35,748 nucleotides of DNA from Mycolicibacterium novocastrense (GTDB lineage: Bacteria; Actinomycetota; Actinomycetes; Mycobacteriales; Mycobacteriaceae): assembly GCF_001570485.1 (NCBI RefSeq), contig NZ_BCTA01000047.1, positions 1-35,748 of the forward strand, read 5' to 3'. Made by a program: the position numbers and the translations under genes. Position 1 is the first letter of the stretch; every line of letters starts with the position of its first letter. Below the pieces are notes generated by a model that saw only the letters and a program-made list of their open reading frames with translations, was not told the DNA's origin and did no database searches. Below are positions 6,954 to 15,506 of the stretch, one piece after another.

Positions 6954-8785
6954 TGTTGCGACGTCCCAGGCGGCATGCCGAACTTGTTTCGACCGTGCCG
7001 GGCGATCCGGTTCTCCGCCAACGCGACCCGCAACGCCTTGCGGAACTCACCCGGACCCCAGTACCGCGCGCCGACCGCCCTGTACAGTTCGCGCGCCGAC
7101 ATCGGTTCGTGCTCGCTCACCGCGCGCGCAATCGTTTCGATCTCGTGGTCGAGCGCCGATTCGGGCGCACCGGGCGTCGGCGGCTCGCGCCATGCCCCGT
7201 ACCAGCCCGCCGCCGGGCCGGGCCGGTAGCGCCGCGCCTGGTTGGCTGCCCGCTCACGTTCGGTGCGCTCGGCGATGCGCGCCTGGCGCGCCGCGCGTTC
7301 CTTGTCGCGCTCCGAAGGTGCGTCCGCCTCCTTCTCGTCTTCGTCCGCGGTTGTCAGCGGCATGGCCAGGTCCTCGAGTTTCTGCCCCTCGGCCTTCACC
7401 CCGAACATCAGCTCGACAACGCCGCCGACGGCCATCACCGCCGCGCCGATCAGGAAGGAGACCGCGACCAGTCCGCGATCACCGGACTCGATGAGCTGGC
7501 CGAACAACAGGGGTCCGGTGATACCGCCGACCGCGGTACCGACGGCATAGAAGAACGCGATCGCCAAAGCCCGCGTCTCCATGGGGAATATCTCGCTGAC
7601 GGTGAGATAGGCGGCGCTGGCTCCCGACGACGCCAGGAAGAAGCACACGCCCAATACCGTCATGAATATCCACACGCCGCCCGTCTGGGAAACGAACAGC
7701 ACGGTCAGGGCGACCGCCACGCACGCCGAACCCAGATATGCGAACGAGATCATCGGTTTTCGGCCGACCGTGTCGAAGAATCGGCCGAGCAGGATCGGGC
7801 CGGCGAAATTGCTCAGGGCCCATATCGCGTAGAACATCGGCACGATGCCGGACGAGACGTCGTAGAAACCGCTCAGAAGGGTTCCGAGGTTGAACGTGAA
7901 AGCGTTGTAGAGAAACGCCTGCCCGATGAAGAGCGCGAGCCCGAGGACGGCCCGGCGGGGATACTTCGTGAACGCCACGTGGGCGATCTCCCGGAACGAG
8001 ATCGTCTTGCGTTGACGCACGGTCAACGATCCCTCGGGTTCCTCGAGGGTCTGGCCGGTCTCGCGTTCCACCTCGCGCTCGATCTCGCCGACGATGCGTT
8101 CGGCTTCGTCCTCACGACCGTGAATGAACAACCACCGCGGGCTTTCCGGGACGTTCCGCCGCACCACGAGGACCACGAGACCGAAGACGGCGCCGATGCC
8201 GAAAGCGATGCGCCAGCCGAGGTCTGCCGGGAAGATCGCGGTGTTCAACAGCACCAGTGCGCCTGCGGCACCGCCGGCGGCTCCGAGCCAGTAGGAGCCG
8301 TTGATGATCAGGTCGACGCGGCCACGGACGCGGGCGGGGATCAATTCGTCGATCGCGGAGTTGATCGCGGCGTACTCGCCGCCGATACCCGCGCCGGTGA
8401 AGAACCGCGCTATGTAGAAGTACCACGGCGCGAAGGCGAAAGCCGTTGCCACCGTGGCCGCGAGGTACACCGCGAGGGTGAGCAGAAACAGCTTCTTGCG
8501 GCCGAACCGGTCGGTGAGCTGACCGAAGAACAACGCGCCCAGACAGGCGCCGGTGATGTAAATCGCGGCGGCGATGCCGATTTCACCTGCGGTCAACTCG
8601 ATCCCGCTGCCGCTCTCGGTCAAGCGGGACGCGACGTTGCCCACCATGGTGACTTCGAGGCCGTCGAGGATCCACACACCGCCGAGCCCCAGGACGACGC
8701 GCCAGTGGAATCGCGACCACGGCAACCGATCCAGCCGGCTCGGAACCTGCGTGGTGATCGTGCCGGTTTGCACCCCAGAACTCAT
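6950..8785 (-). CDS. MFS (sugar-porter-like) transporter with long cytoplasmic C-terminal domain
   Basis: 611-aa major facilitator permease with about twelve membrane segments. The loop GQLTDRFGRKKLFLL matches MFS motif A, and GRFFDTVGRKP repeats it in the second half; RFFTGAGIGGEYAAINSAIDELIPARVRGR and NVPESPRWL resemble the sugar/metabolite:H+ symporter group. Residues 470-611 are extra: a charged, Arg/Glu-rich stretch likely to be helical (ERDKERAARQARIAERTERE) and then a compact segment (ALDHEIETIARAV to KALRVALAENRI) that looks like a winged-helix fold. The start has a strong ribosome site (GAGGAGG). Substrate unknown. Downstream it is coupled to the zinc-ribbon gene. Confidence 0.88.
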   Translation of the reverse strand: MSSGVQTGTITTQVPSRLDRLPWSRFHWRVVLGLGGVWILDGLEVTMVGNVASRLTESGSGIELTAGEIGIAAAIYITGACLGALFFGQLTDRFGRKKLFLLTLAVYLAATVATAFAFAPWYFYIARFFTGAGIGGEYAAINSAIDELIPARVRGRVDLIINGSYWLGAAGGAAGALVLLNTAIFPADLGWRIAFGIGAVFGLVVLVVRRNVPESPRWLFIHGREDEAERIVGEIEREVERETGQTLEEPEGSLTVRQRKTISFREIAHVAFTKYPRRAVLGLALFIGQAFLYNAFTFNLGTLLSGFYDVSSGIVPMFYAIWALSNFAGPILLGRFFDTVGRKPMISFAYLGSACVAVALTVLFVSQTGGVWIFMTVLGVCFFLASSGASAAYLTVSEIFPMETRALAIAFFYAVGTAVGGITGPLLFGQLIESGDRGLVAVSFLIGAAVMAVGGVVELMFGVKAEGQKLEDLAMPLTTADEDEKEADAPSERDKERAARQARIAERTERERAANQARRYRPGPAAGWYGAWREPPTPGAPESALDHEIETIARAVSEHEPMSARELYRAVGARYWGPGEFRKALRVALAENRIARHGRNKFGMPPGTSQQ

Positions 8786-8857
8786 CGGCAGCCTCCTCGA
8801 CCGTGGCCCAATCGGCTAGGGAGTACCCAACTTGGAAAAAAACATCCGAAGAAGGCG

Positions 8858-9370
8858 TCAGGCCACCAGGCTTCGCTGGAGTAGCAGCGTGTCCAGCCAT
8901 CGGCCGTGCTTGAACCCGACCGCGGTGAGTCGACCGACCTCGACGAACCCGCGACGGCGGTGCAACGCAGCAGAAGCGGCCATGTCGGCGTCGACGATCA
9001 CCGCGATCACCTCCCGTATCCCGGCTGTCGCGCAGCCGGTGAGCAACGCATCGAGCAGCATGCCGCCCACCCCGCGACCGAGGGCGCCCGGCGCGACATA
9101 CACCGAGTCCTCCACGGTGTGCCGGTAGGCCGGGCGGGTCTTCCACGGAGCGCAGTAGGCGTAGCCGACGATCTCACCGTGCAGAACCGCCGAAAGGAAC
9201 GGTAAGCCTGCTTCGACGACTGCGCCGTAGCGGCGGCCCCACTCCTCACGGTCGGGCCGCACCAATTCGAAGGTCGCCACGCTGTTTTCGACGTAATGCG
9301 CGTAGATGTCAGCGATCGCGCCCAGATCACCGCGATGCGCTGCCCGCACGAGGATGCCGGACGGAGCCAT
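8858..9370 (-). CDS. GNAT-family N-acetyltransferase (phosphinothricin acetyltransferase-like)
   Basis: 170-aa GNAT enzyme. It begins ILVRAAHRGDLGAIADIYAHYVENSVATFE, characteristic of the PAT/YncA subgroup that acetylates small amines such as methionine derivatives. VYVAPGALGRGVGGMLLDALL is the acetyl-CoA-binding segment, and SAALHRRRGFVEVGRL the usual C-terminal strand/helix. ATG 9370 is preferred to the longer reading from 9472, whose first 34 residues are Arg-rich and outside the domain. It starts 4 bp after the DUF393 stop, so the two form an operon. Acceptor amine unknown. Confidence 0.88.
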   Translation of the reverse strand: MAPSGILVRAAHRGDLGAIADIYAHYVENSVATFELVRPDREEWGRRYGAVVEAGLPFLSAVLHGEIVGYAYCAPWKTRPAYRHTVEDSVYVAPGALGRGVGGMLLDALLTGCATAGIREVIAVIVDADMAASAALHRRRGFVEVGRLTAVGFKHGRWLDTLLLQRSLVA

Positions 9371-9374
9371 CGGG

Positions 9375-9752
9375 TCAGCAGCTGACGGGATGCGACTCGC
9401 AGTACGGCGTCGTACCCGGGAAGCGGTACCGGTGACTGGCGACATACCGGTACACGGCGTTCTGCAACGCACGAATCCCAGGGGTCCGGTACAGGACGAG
9501 CGGAACCCGGGTCCCCAATGCGGCTGACACTGCGGCGTTCACCGCTTCTGCGCCCTCGTACACATCGCCGGACTCGTCGTGCCATCGCGCGGCGTCGAGA
9601 ACCCGTGACCGGGGGATACCCAACCGCTCGGCGACACCCTTACCCTGCAAAGTCGCGGTTCGCAGATCGCCCGTTCGGTTCCGCTTCAGGATGAAGTAGA
9701 CGGCACGGGTGCACATGCCGCAGTTGCCGTCGAAGAACAGGGTTCCAGCCAT
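9375..9752 (-). CDS. DUF393 (DCC) thiol-oxidoreductase-like protein
   Basis: 125-aa protein of the DUF393 family. The N-terminal LFFDGNCGMCTRAVYFI carries the DxxCxxC signature (Cys11, Cys14), reminiscent of thioredoxin-fold redox proteins. Then come LRTATLQGKGVAERLGI and a C-terminal RYRFPGTTPYCE. Redox or thiol chemistry is a family-level guess only. ATG 9752 fits the family start; the ORF extends upstream into non-homologous sequence. It is divergent from the PLP enzyme (47 bp between start codons) and in an operon with the GNAT gene. Confidence 0.85.
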   Translation of the reverse strand: MAGTLFFDGNCGMCTRAVYFILKRNRTGDLRTATLQGKGVAERLGIPRSRVLDAARWHDESGDVYEGAEAVNAAVSAALGTRVPLVLYRTPGIRALQNAVYRYVASHRYRFPGTTPYCESHPVSC

Positions 9753-9798
9753 ATGGCCATTGTCTCTCCGCTTCTTCGGCGGGGGCACACTGGTGGGT

Positions 9799-10749
9799 GT
9801 GGAATTGGTGACGCTCGACGACATCGAACAGGCGGCCGCACGCACCCGGGCCTTCGTGGTTCGCACACCGCTGCTTCCCGCCCCGTGGGCGGGCGACGAC
9901 GACCGGCCGCTGTGGATCAAGCCCGAGAGCCTGCAGTCGGTCGGGGCGTTCAAGGTGCGAGGCGCGTTCAACGCAATCGGCCACCTCGACGAATCGGTAC
10001 GCACCAGGGGAGTGGTGGCCTATTCGAGCGGGAACCACGCGCAGGCGGTGGCCTACGCGGCCGCGGTGTATGCGATACCCGCCCACATCGTGATGCCCCA
10101 GGAGACGCCGGACGTGAAGGTGGCGGCCACCCGCGGCCACGGAGCGACGGTGGTGTTGTGCGCTGCGGGACAACGGGAACGAGTCGCGGCCGAGGTCGTC
10201 GAGGAGACCGGCGGTGTCCTGATACCACCGTTCGACCACCCCGACATCATCGCGGGGCAGGGCACGATCGGGCTGGAGATCGCCGAGGATCTCCCGACCG
10301 TCGACACAGTCCTGGTACCCGTCAGCGGCGGCGGCCTCGCCTCGGGGATCGGTACGGCGATCAAGGCGTTGTGCCCCAACGCCAAGGTGGTCGGGGTCGA
10401 ACCAGAACTCGCCGCCGACACCGCACAGAGCTTGAGCGTCGGACACCGCGTCGACTGGTCCATCGAGGACCGCAACCGCACCATCGCCGACGGGTTGCGC
10501 TCGCAGCCGTCGGAGTTGACCTTTGCTCACCTGCAACGGGTGCTCGATGACGTCGTCACGGTGTCCGAAGACGAAATCCGTTCGGCAGTACGCGAATTCG
10601 CTCACCGCGCACACCTGGTGAGCGAACCCAGCGGCGCGGTCTCGCTGGCCGCCTACCGTAAGGGGTCCAGCCCGGCGGGCCGAACGGTCGTCGTCCTGTC
10701 CGGTGGCAACATCGAACCTGCACTGCTGCGGGAGATTCTGGCCGCTTAG
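9799..10749 (+). CDS. Threonine ammonia-lyase / serine-threonine dehydratase-type PLP enzyme
   Basis: 316-aa fold-type II PLP enzyme. ESLQSVGAFKVRGAFN holds the Schiff-base lysine (Lys52); VAYSSGNHAQAVAYAA binds the substrate carboxylate; VPVSGGGLASGIGTAIK is the phosphate-binding glycine loop; and SGGNIEP near the end is typical of the group. The length matches catabolic threonine dehydratase or serine racemase and lacks the C-terminal ACT regulatory domain of biosynthetic IlvA. Likely reaction: threonine (or serine) to 2-oxoacid plus ammonia. GTG 9799 is chosen because homology starts there; the ORF itself opens at 9709. Racemase activity cannot be excluded. Confidence 0.88.
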   Translation: MELVTLDDIEQAAARTRAFVVRTPLLPAPWAGDDDRPLWIKPESLQSVGAFKVRGAFNAIGHLDESVRTRGVVAYSSGNHAQAVAYAAAVYAIPAHIVMPQETPDVKVAATRGHGATVVLCAAGQRERVAAEVVEETGGVLIPPFDHPDIIAGQGTIGLEIAEDLPTVDTVLVPVSGGGLASGIGTAIKALCPNAKVVGVEPELAADTAQSLSVGHRVDWSIEDRNRTIADGLRSQPSELTFAHLQRVLDDVVTVSEDEIRSAVREFAHRAHLVSEPSGAVSLAAYRKGSSPAGRTVVVLSGGNIEPALLREILAA

Positions 10750-10766
10750 CAGTGCGAGGACATCGC

Positions 10767-12233
10767 TCAGTGCACTCCCTCCATATGGCGGCTGATCCAC
10801 GGCGCGAGCGCGAACACGATCACACCGGCCGCGACCGCGACCGCACCGATGATGCCGAAGTAGGCGAACTCGTGCGTGGGTTTGTAGTAGCCGGCCAACA
10901 CTCCGGACATGGCCGTGCCGATGCCGACCGAGAAGAAGTACAGCGCCATCATCTGGGCCCGGAACGCTTCGGGCGCAAGCTTTGTGGTCGCCGACAATCC
11001 GATCGGTGACAGCATCAGCTCACTGATCGCGAACACCGCCATCACACCGACGATGTACAGCGCGGGCACCGCCCGGCCGGTCGTGCCCGCCATCGGCAGA
11101 AACAGCAGGAACGCCAAGCCCATCCCGATCACGCCGTACGCGAACTTTCGCGGGGTGGTCGGGGCGCGGTCGCCGAGCCTGGTCCACATGGCCGCGAACA
11201 GCGGCGAGAGCGTGATGATCCACACCGGTTCGATCGAGCCGATCCAACTCGACGGGGCGGTCCATCCGAAGATCGACCAGTTCATTCGCTCGTCGGAGTA
11301 CACGGCGAGCACGGTGAAGATCTGCTGGAACAGCGACCAGAACACGGCGTTGGCGACGAACAGCGGGATGAACGCGCGCACCCGGACGCGTTCGACTGAC
11401 GTGACGTTGGCGCTGGTCAGCATCACGACGAAATACGTCACCGACGCCGTGACGAGCACACCGGTCGTGATGTGCGACAGATTCCCCAGCGTGACCACGC
11501 CGGTTGCGAACACCACCGCGATGATCACCGCCGCCGACAGCGCGATTGCCGCGAGCCCGCCGAATGCGCTGCGCGGCAGGGGATTGGGCACGTGCCGGCC
11601 GTGCTCGCCGAGATTACGCCGGAAGATGACGTACTGAGCCAGCCCCATCGCCATTCCGATTGCGGCCGCGCCGAATCCGTAGTGAAAGCCGACATGAGTC
11701 TGTAGCAACCCCGTGATGAGCGGACCCACAAAGGCGCCGAGGTTGATACCGAGGTAGAACAACGTGAATCCGCCGTCGCAGCGCGGGTCGCCCTTGGCGT
11801 AGAGCGTTCCGAGTAGGGACGACGCGTTCGCCTTCAGCGCGCCCGAACCCAGAGCGACGAACACCAGGCCCGCGGTCACCCCCGCCAGGCCGGGAACGAC
11901 GGCCAGCGCGATATGGCCGAACATCACCACGACACCGCCATAGAAGACGGTGCGCTCCATGCCCAAAATCCGGTCGGCGATCCAGCCGCCGAGCACGGTC
12001 GACAGGTAGACCAGCCCGCCGTAGGCGCCGACGATGCCGGTGGCCGTGCTCTGTGGTAGCCCCAGGCCGCCCTCGGTGACCGAGTAATAGAGGTAGTAGC
12101 CGAGGATCGTCAGCATCCCGTAGAAGGAGAATCGCTCCCACAGCTCCACTCCGAATAGGTTCGTCAACCCGATCGGGTGACCGAGTACGGTGCGGCCGCT
12201 GGGCCCGCCCTCCGCCTGCTCGGTTGCTGCCAT
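10767..12233 (-). CDS. POT-family proton-coupled peptide transporter
   Basis: 488-aa membrane protein with about fourteen hydrophobic segments. GVELWERFSFYGM in the first helix is the ExxER-type signature of proton-dependent oligopeptide (POT/PTR2) symporters, followed by YLSTVLGGWIADRILG and GSGALKANASSLLGTLY. Such proteins import di- and tripeptides with protons. The ATG at 12233 has only a weak purine-rich stretch upstream (TGAAGA). The gene is convergent with the PLP enzyme (17 bp between stops) and divergent from the DUF7159 gene. Confidence 0.92.
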   Translation of the reverse strand: MAATEQAEGGPSGRTVLGHPIGLTNLFGVELWERFSFYGMLTILGYYLYYSVTEGGLGLPQSTATGIVGAYGGLVYLSTVLGGWIADRILGMERTVFYGGVVVMFGHIALAVVPGLAGVTAGLVFVALGSGALKANASSLLGTLYAKGDPRCDGGFTLFYLGINLGAFVGPLITGLLQTHVGFHYGFGAAAIGMAMGLAQYVIFRRNLGEHGRHVPNPLPRSAFGGLAAIALSAAVIIAVVFATGVVTLGNLSHITTGVLVTASVTYFVVMLTSANVTSVERVRVRAFIPLFVANAVFWSLFQQIFTVLAVYSDERMNWSIFGWTAPSSWIGSIEPVWIITLSPLFAAMWTRLGDRAPTTPRKFAYGVIGMGLAFLLFLPMAGTTGRAVPALYIVGVMAVFAISELMLSPIGLSATTKLAPEAFRAQMMALYFFSVGIGTAMSGVLAGYYKPTHEFAYFGIIGAVAVAAGVIVFALAPWISRHMEGVH

Positions 12234-12454
12234 GGGTCTTCACATTGCCACGGCGAACCGCGCGCCGCGGGCGATAGGGAACAATCGTCCCGGCAAAGCT
12301 GTTCGACGTTCTCTTACAGGAGGTTCAGCGGCACAGCACATTTCGATTCCGGTCTCCGGCAGCGGCTTTCACCCGCAGCCGCAGTCCCTCGGAAACCGGC
12401 GGAGCACCGTGCTGTTACGGTCACCCCGGTAAGTGGACGTCCGAAGGGGTTTGA
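12234..12454. promoter_or_regulatory. Divergent intergenic region
   Basis: 221 bp between the POT transporter and the DUF7159 gene. TACGGT (12416-12421) could be a -10 box for the rightward gene, whose GTG follows AAGGGG. No convincing ORF or palindromic operator was found. Confidence 0.3.
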
Positions 12455-13843
12455 GTGGACGCCGTACTCGGCTTGTCGGTGACACCGTCTGCCGTCGGCC
12501 TTGTCCTCGTCGAAGGGCAGGGCGCCGACGGCGCAACCGTCGACCGCGAAGCCATCGAGATCCTGCCCACGCGACGCTCGTCTCCGCGTCACGCCTCCGA
12601 TGAGGCCGCGGCCGCGGTGCTGCGCGCCGAAGCGCTTGCCGCCGGTCACGGTCACCGGTTGCACACCATCGGTGTGACATGGAGCGACGACGCCCAAACC
12701 GAAGCGTCGCTGCTACTCAGATCGCTGCGCGAGTGCGGGTTCGACAACGTGGTGGCGGTGCAACTGCCCGAGGCGTCCGAGGCCTTGGCGTGGGGTGTCG
12801 CCGAGTTGCTCGGCAATGAGGTCACGGCGGTGTGCGTGATCGAGTACGACGCGGTCATCGCGCTGGTCGTGAACACGCGCGAAGGCGCCGTGCAGACCGC
12901 GGTCAACCATTCGGTCGACAGCGAAGATTCGTTGATCCGCTGGCTGAACGCCGTGTTCGCCAGGGCCGACTGGCGACCCGAAGCGTTGGTGCTGGTGGGA
13001 TCGGGCGCGGATCTGGACGCGATCATGCCCCGGCTGGAGACCGTGCTGTCGGTGCCGGTGTTCGCACCCGCCGAAGCCGAGTTGGCCCTGGCACGCGGTG
13101 CTGCGCTCGCCGCGGCCGACAGCGGCACGTCGGTGTTCTCCGCCGAGGAGGTGCTCGACCGCGCAGGTGAGCAGCGTCGACGGCAGCCCGCGCATGCCGG
13201 GCCGCTGGCCATGCTGGCTGCGGGAACGGTCACGTTCGTCGTATCGGTTTCGGCAGCGATCAGCATGCAGCTGACGCCGGGCAAGGACACCACGCCCTCC
13301 GAGCCGACGCCCGCCGCCAAATCGTCGCCCGACATCGCGGCCGCACCCGCGCCCCTGCCGGCCGCTTCACCGCCGCCCCCGGCGCCCCCGCCGCCGCCAC
13401 CGGCCGAGATACCGGTGCCACCCGAAGCGCCGCCTGTCGCCGTCGTCGACATTCCCGCGGTCGCGCAGGATCCGCTGCCTGCCGCCCCGCCACCCGAGGC
13501 GCCGGTCACGGTGCCGGGGGCGCCAGCGTTGCCACCGGAATCGATGGCTCCTGGTCTGGTACCTGCTCAGCCCACACCGGTACCCGAACGCCGCGGTTGG
13601 TTGCAACGGATCAGGGACCGGTTCTCGGACGCCGGCGACAACGCCCCACCGGTCCAGCAGGCCCCTCCGCCCGTCGACCCCGCGCTGGCACCACCGCCGG
13701 GGGCCCCGCTCCCGCCGCCACCGCCCGAAGCGGTCGTCGCACCACCGCCCGAGGGCGTCGCACCACCGCCCGAGGGCGTCGCACCACCGCCCGAGGGCGT
13801 TGCACCCCCGGCACCGGAACCCGCGCCACTGCCGCCTGCGTGA
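12455..13843 (+). CDS. DUF7159-type membrane protein with Hsp70-like N domain and Pro-rich tail
   Basis: 462-aa mycobacterial-type protein. Residues 1-230 look like an actin/Hsp70-ATPase-like fold: VLGLSVTPSAVGLVLVEG, VQTAVNHSVD, ALVLVGSGADLDAI and a closing ALARGAALAAADS. One membrane helix follows (about 249-270, LAMLAAGTVTFVVSVSAAIS), then some 190 residues dominated by Pro and Ala that would lie outside the membrane, with a basic patch (ERRGWLQRIRDRF) in the middle. The Pro-rich part could span the cell wall; no function is established. GTG 12455 has a ribosome site (AAGGGG). It lies upstream of ldtA on the same strand. Confidence 0.75.
   Translation: MDAVLGLSVTPSAVGLVLVEGQGADGATVDREAIEILPTRRSSPRHASDEAAAAVLRAEALAAGHGHRLHTIGVTWSDDAQTEASLLLRSLRECGFDNVVAVQLPEASEALAWGVAELLGNEVTAVCVIEYDAVIALVVNTREGAVQTAVNHSVDSEDSLIRWLNAVFARADWRPEALVLVGSGADLDAIMPRLETVLSVPVFAPAEAELALARGAALAAADSGTSVFSAEEVLDRAGEQRRRQPAHAGPLAMLAAGTVTFVVSVSAAISMQLTPGKDTTPSEPTPAAKSSPDIAAAPAPLPAASPPPPAPPPPPPAEIPVPPEAPPVAVVDIPAVAQDPLPAAPPPEAPVTVPGAPALPPESMAPGLVPAQPTPVPERRGWLQRIRDRFSDAGDNAPPVQQAPPPVDPALAPPPGAPLPPPPPEAVVAPPPEGVAPPPEGVAPPPEGVAPPAPEPAPLPPA
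13736..13798 (+). repeat. Three exact 21-bp tandem repeats inside the Pro-rich tail
   Basis: Three identical 21-bp units (13736-13756, 13757-13777, 13778-13798) each encode VAPPPEG; a fourth degenerate unit follows. Exact repeats of this type change copy number readily by slippage. Confidence 0.95.
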
Positions 13844-14070
13844 CTCGCCGACCGATGGTGTGCTGGGGGCATGTGAACCCTCTCGTGGGCTGAGTTTGCC
13901 GGCCGTCTACCGGCTCGCCGCGCCCGCTCGGACCAAACCGGTGTGAAACGTTCTGAGCAGCGTGTTCGATAACGGTTGTGAGTGCGGTATCCGCGTGTGC
14001 TGCGACATGCACACGTGGGCCCGCATTGCGATTGCCGGGGGAACTCCACGAGACGAATTAGGATGAAAGT
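13844..14070. promoter_or_regulatory. Intergenic region upstream of ldtA with leaderless -10
   Basis: 227 bp. A small hairpin (GCCGG...CCGGC, about 13898-13914) could end the upstream transcript. TAGGAT (14059-14064) is 6 nt before the GTG at 14071, an excellent leaderless -10 arrangement; TTGCCG (14032-14037) is a possible but distant -35. Confidence 0.5.
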
Positions 14071-14820
14071 GTGCTGAAGCTACGAAACCTGCTCGCGGTG
14101 GCGAGCCTCGCGGTGCTCACCGTGGTCTCCGCCCCGACAAGTTCCGCGGGTATCGCAACGCCGAACGCCGTAGCCAGCATTCAGCCTGCCGGCCAGACAG
14201 TCGGTGTGGCGCATCCGATCACGGTGACGTTCAAGCAGCCCATCGGTGACCGGGCGGGCGCCGAGCGCACGTTCGGTGTATCCGCGCCGGCGATGCCGCT
14301 GCGAACCCAGAAGGGAACCTTCGCCTGGCTCGATGACCGTGTGCTGCAGTGGACTCCAGAAGACTTCTTCCCGGCGCATTCCACCATCACGGTGATGGCG
14401 GGGGATGCCAAGGCCAGCTTTCAGACCGGCTCTGAGGTGCTCGCGGTCGCCGACATCGACGCCCATACCTTCACCGTCAGCATCGACGGCGAAACCATGC
14501 GCGAGATGCCCGCATCAATGGGCAAGCCGGGCTTCGCGACACCCAAGGGATCGTTCACAGTGCTCGAGAAGCAGAGCCCCGTGATCATGGATTCCCGCAC
14601 CATCGGCATTCCGCTGGATGATCCGGAGGGCTACAAGCTCACCGTCTACTACGCCGTCCGCATCAATTGGGGTGGCGTGTACGTGCACTCGGCGCCCTGG
14701 TCGACGGGTTCGCAGGGGTACGAGAACGTGAGCCACGGCTGCATCAATCTCAGCCCGGACAACGCGGCGTGGTACTACGACATGGTGAGCATCGGCGACC
14801 CGGTCATCGTCCAGGCCTAA
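14071..14820 (+). CDS. ldtA: L,D-transpeptidase, LdtA (LdtMt1) type
   Basis: 249-aa exported enzyme that forms 3-3 cross-links in peptidoglycan. A signal peptide or anchor spans residues 1-26 (LLAVASLAVLTVVSAPTSSA). An Ig-like domain (ASIQPAGQTVGVAHPITVTF ... VLQWTPEDFFPAHSTITV) is followed by the YkuD catalytic domain with GIPLDDPEGYKLT, VHSAPWS and the catalytic motif SHGCINLS (Cys224, His222). The size and one-Ig-domain layout match M. tuberculosis LdtMt1 rather than the longer LdtMt2. The GTG start is probably leaderless. Its stop shares CTAA with the convergent hydroxylase gene. The upstream DUF7159 gene may also serve the envelope. Confidence 0.92.
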   Translation: MLKLRNLLAVASLAVLTVVSAPTSSAGIATPNAVASIQPAGQTVGVAHPITVTFKQPIGDRAGAERTFGVSAPAMPLRTQKGTFAWLDDRVLQWTPEDFFPAHSTITVMAGDAKASFQTGSEVLAVADIDAHTFTVSIDGETMREMPASMGKPGFATPKGSFTVLEKQSPVIMDSRTIGIPLDDPEGYKLTVYYAVRINWGGVYVHSAPWSTGSQGYENVSHGCINLSPDNAAWYYDMVSIGDPVIVQA

Positions 14821-15506
14821 TCGCCCGAGGCGCCGACCGGTTGGGCGTCGGCATGCAGCTTCTTCACGGTCGGTGAGTTCTCCACCGCGGCCGGGTCGGG
14901 GTAGGTGCCGAGGACTCTGTCGGCCGTTCCCGAACTGGTCACGGTGAACCAGTAATGCTCGTTCTTGAAGTGATGATGCCGGTGGTTACGCCAGATCGCC
15001 CGATACAGAGCGGTTTTCGGCTTGTAGTCACTGTGAATCAGGTAGTGCGTCCACTCGTAGACCAGCCCGAGGGTCCCGATACAGACGAGGTAGGTCAGTC
15101 CCATACCCAGCCGCGGGAAAGCCACGAGGCCGACCGCAACCGTCAACGGCAACACCCACGTGGCCAACGACTTCCATGGGATGAAGATCAACGGGACGTC
15201 GCGGGGATCGCTGTGGTGCGCGCGGTGTTCTCGCGCCAGCAGGGGGTCTATCGTCAACGGCCCGAGCCGCTTCGGCCTCCAGTGCAGAACGAAGACGTGG
15301 ATGATCCACTCGAAGAACGGAAACAGCGCAAGGATCACCACCGGCACCAGCGCATCGGTGAGCTGCCAGTCGCCGACAGCGATGCGTGCGGTCACCGCGG
15401 CGGCGAGCGTGGCGCCGATCATCCAGGGGGAGGGGTGCTTCCAGAATTGGCGCAGCGCATCGGTGAGGGTGAAACCTTTGCGTGCGCGGCCTGCGGTCGT
15501 CGTCAT
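14817..15506 (-). CDS. Sterol desaturase / fatty acid hydroxylase family membrane enzyme
   Basis: 229-aa integral membrane di-iron oxygenase of the FA_hydroxylase superfamily. Its histidine clusters are EWIIHVFVLHW (His70, His75), HRAHH (94-98), HYLIH (154-158) and HRHHH (175-179), between several hydrophobic helices. Such enzymes hydroxylate or desaturate fatty acids, sterols or carotenoids; the substrate here is unknown. Its ATG overlaps the TGA of the FadR-type regulator gene (ATGA), so the two are translationally coupled and the regulator probably controls this enzyme in response to an acyl compound (inference). Confidence 0.9.
   Translation of the reverse strand: MTTTAGRARKGFTLTDALRQFWKHPSPWMIGATLAAAVTARIAVGDWQLTDALVPVVILALFPFFEWIIHVFVLHWRPKRLGPLTIDPLLAREHRAHHSDPRDVPLIFIPWKSLATWVLPLTVAVGLVAFPRLGMGLTYLVCIGTLGLVYEWTHYLIHSDYKPKTALYRAIWRNHRHHHFKNEHYWFTVTSSGTADRVLGTYPDPAAVENSPTVKKLHADAQPVGASGD

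Noticed and set aside
8836..8842. Seven-T run (minus strand) after the GNAT gene as a terminator
   Set aside because: No GC-rich stem precedes it, so it does not qualify as an intrinsic terminator.
6953..8884. 643-codon open frame on the plus strand
   Set aside because: Antisense shadow of the MFS gene; composition rich in Arg, Glu, His and Asp without any domain.
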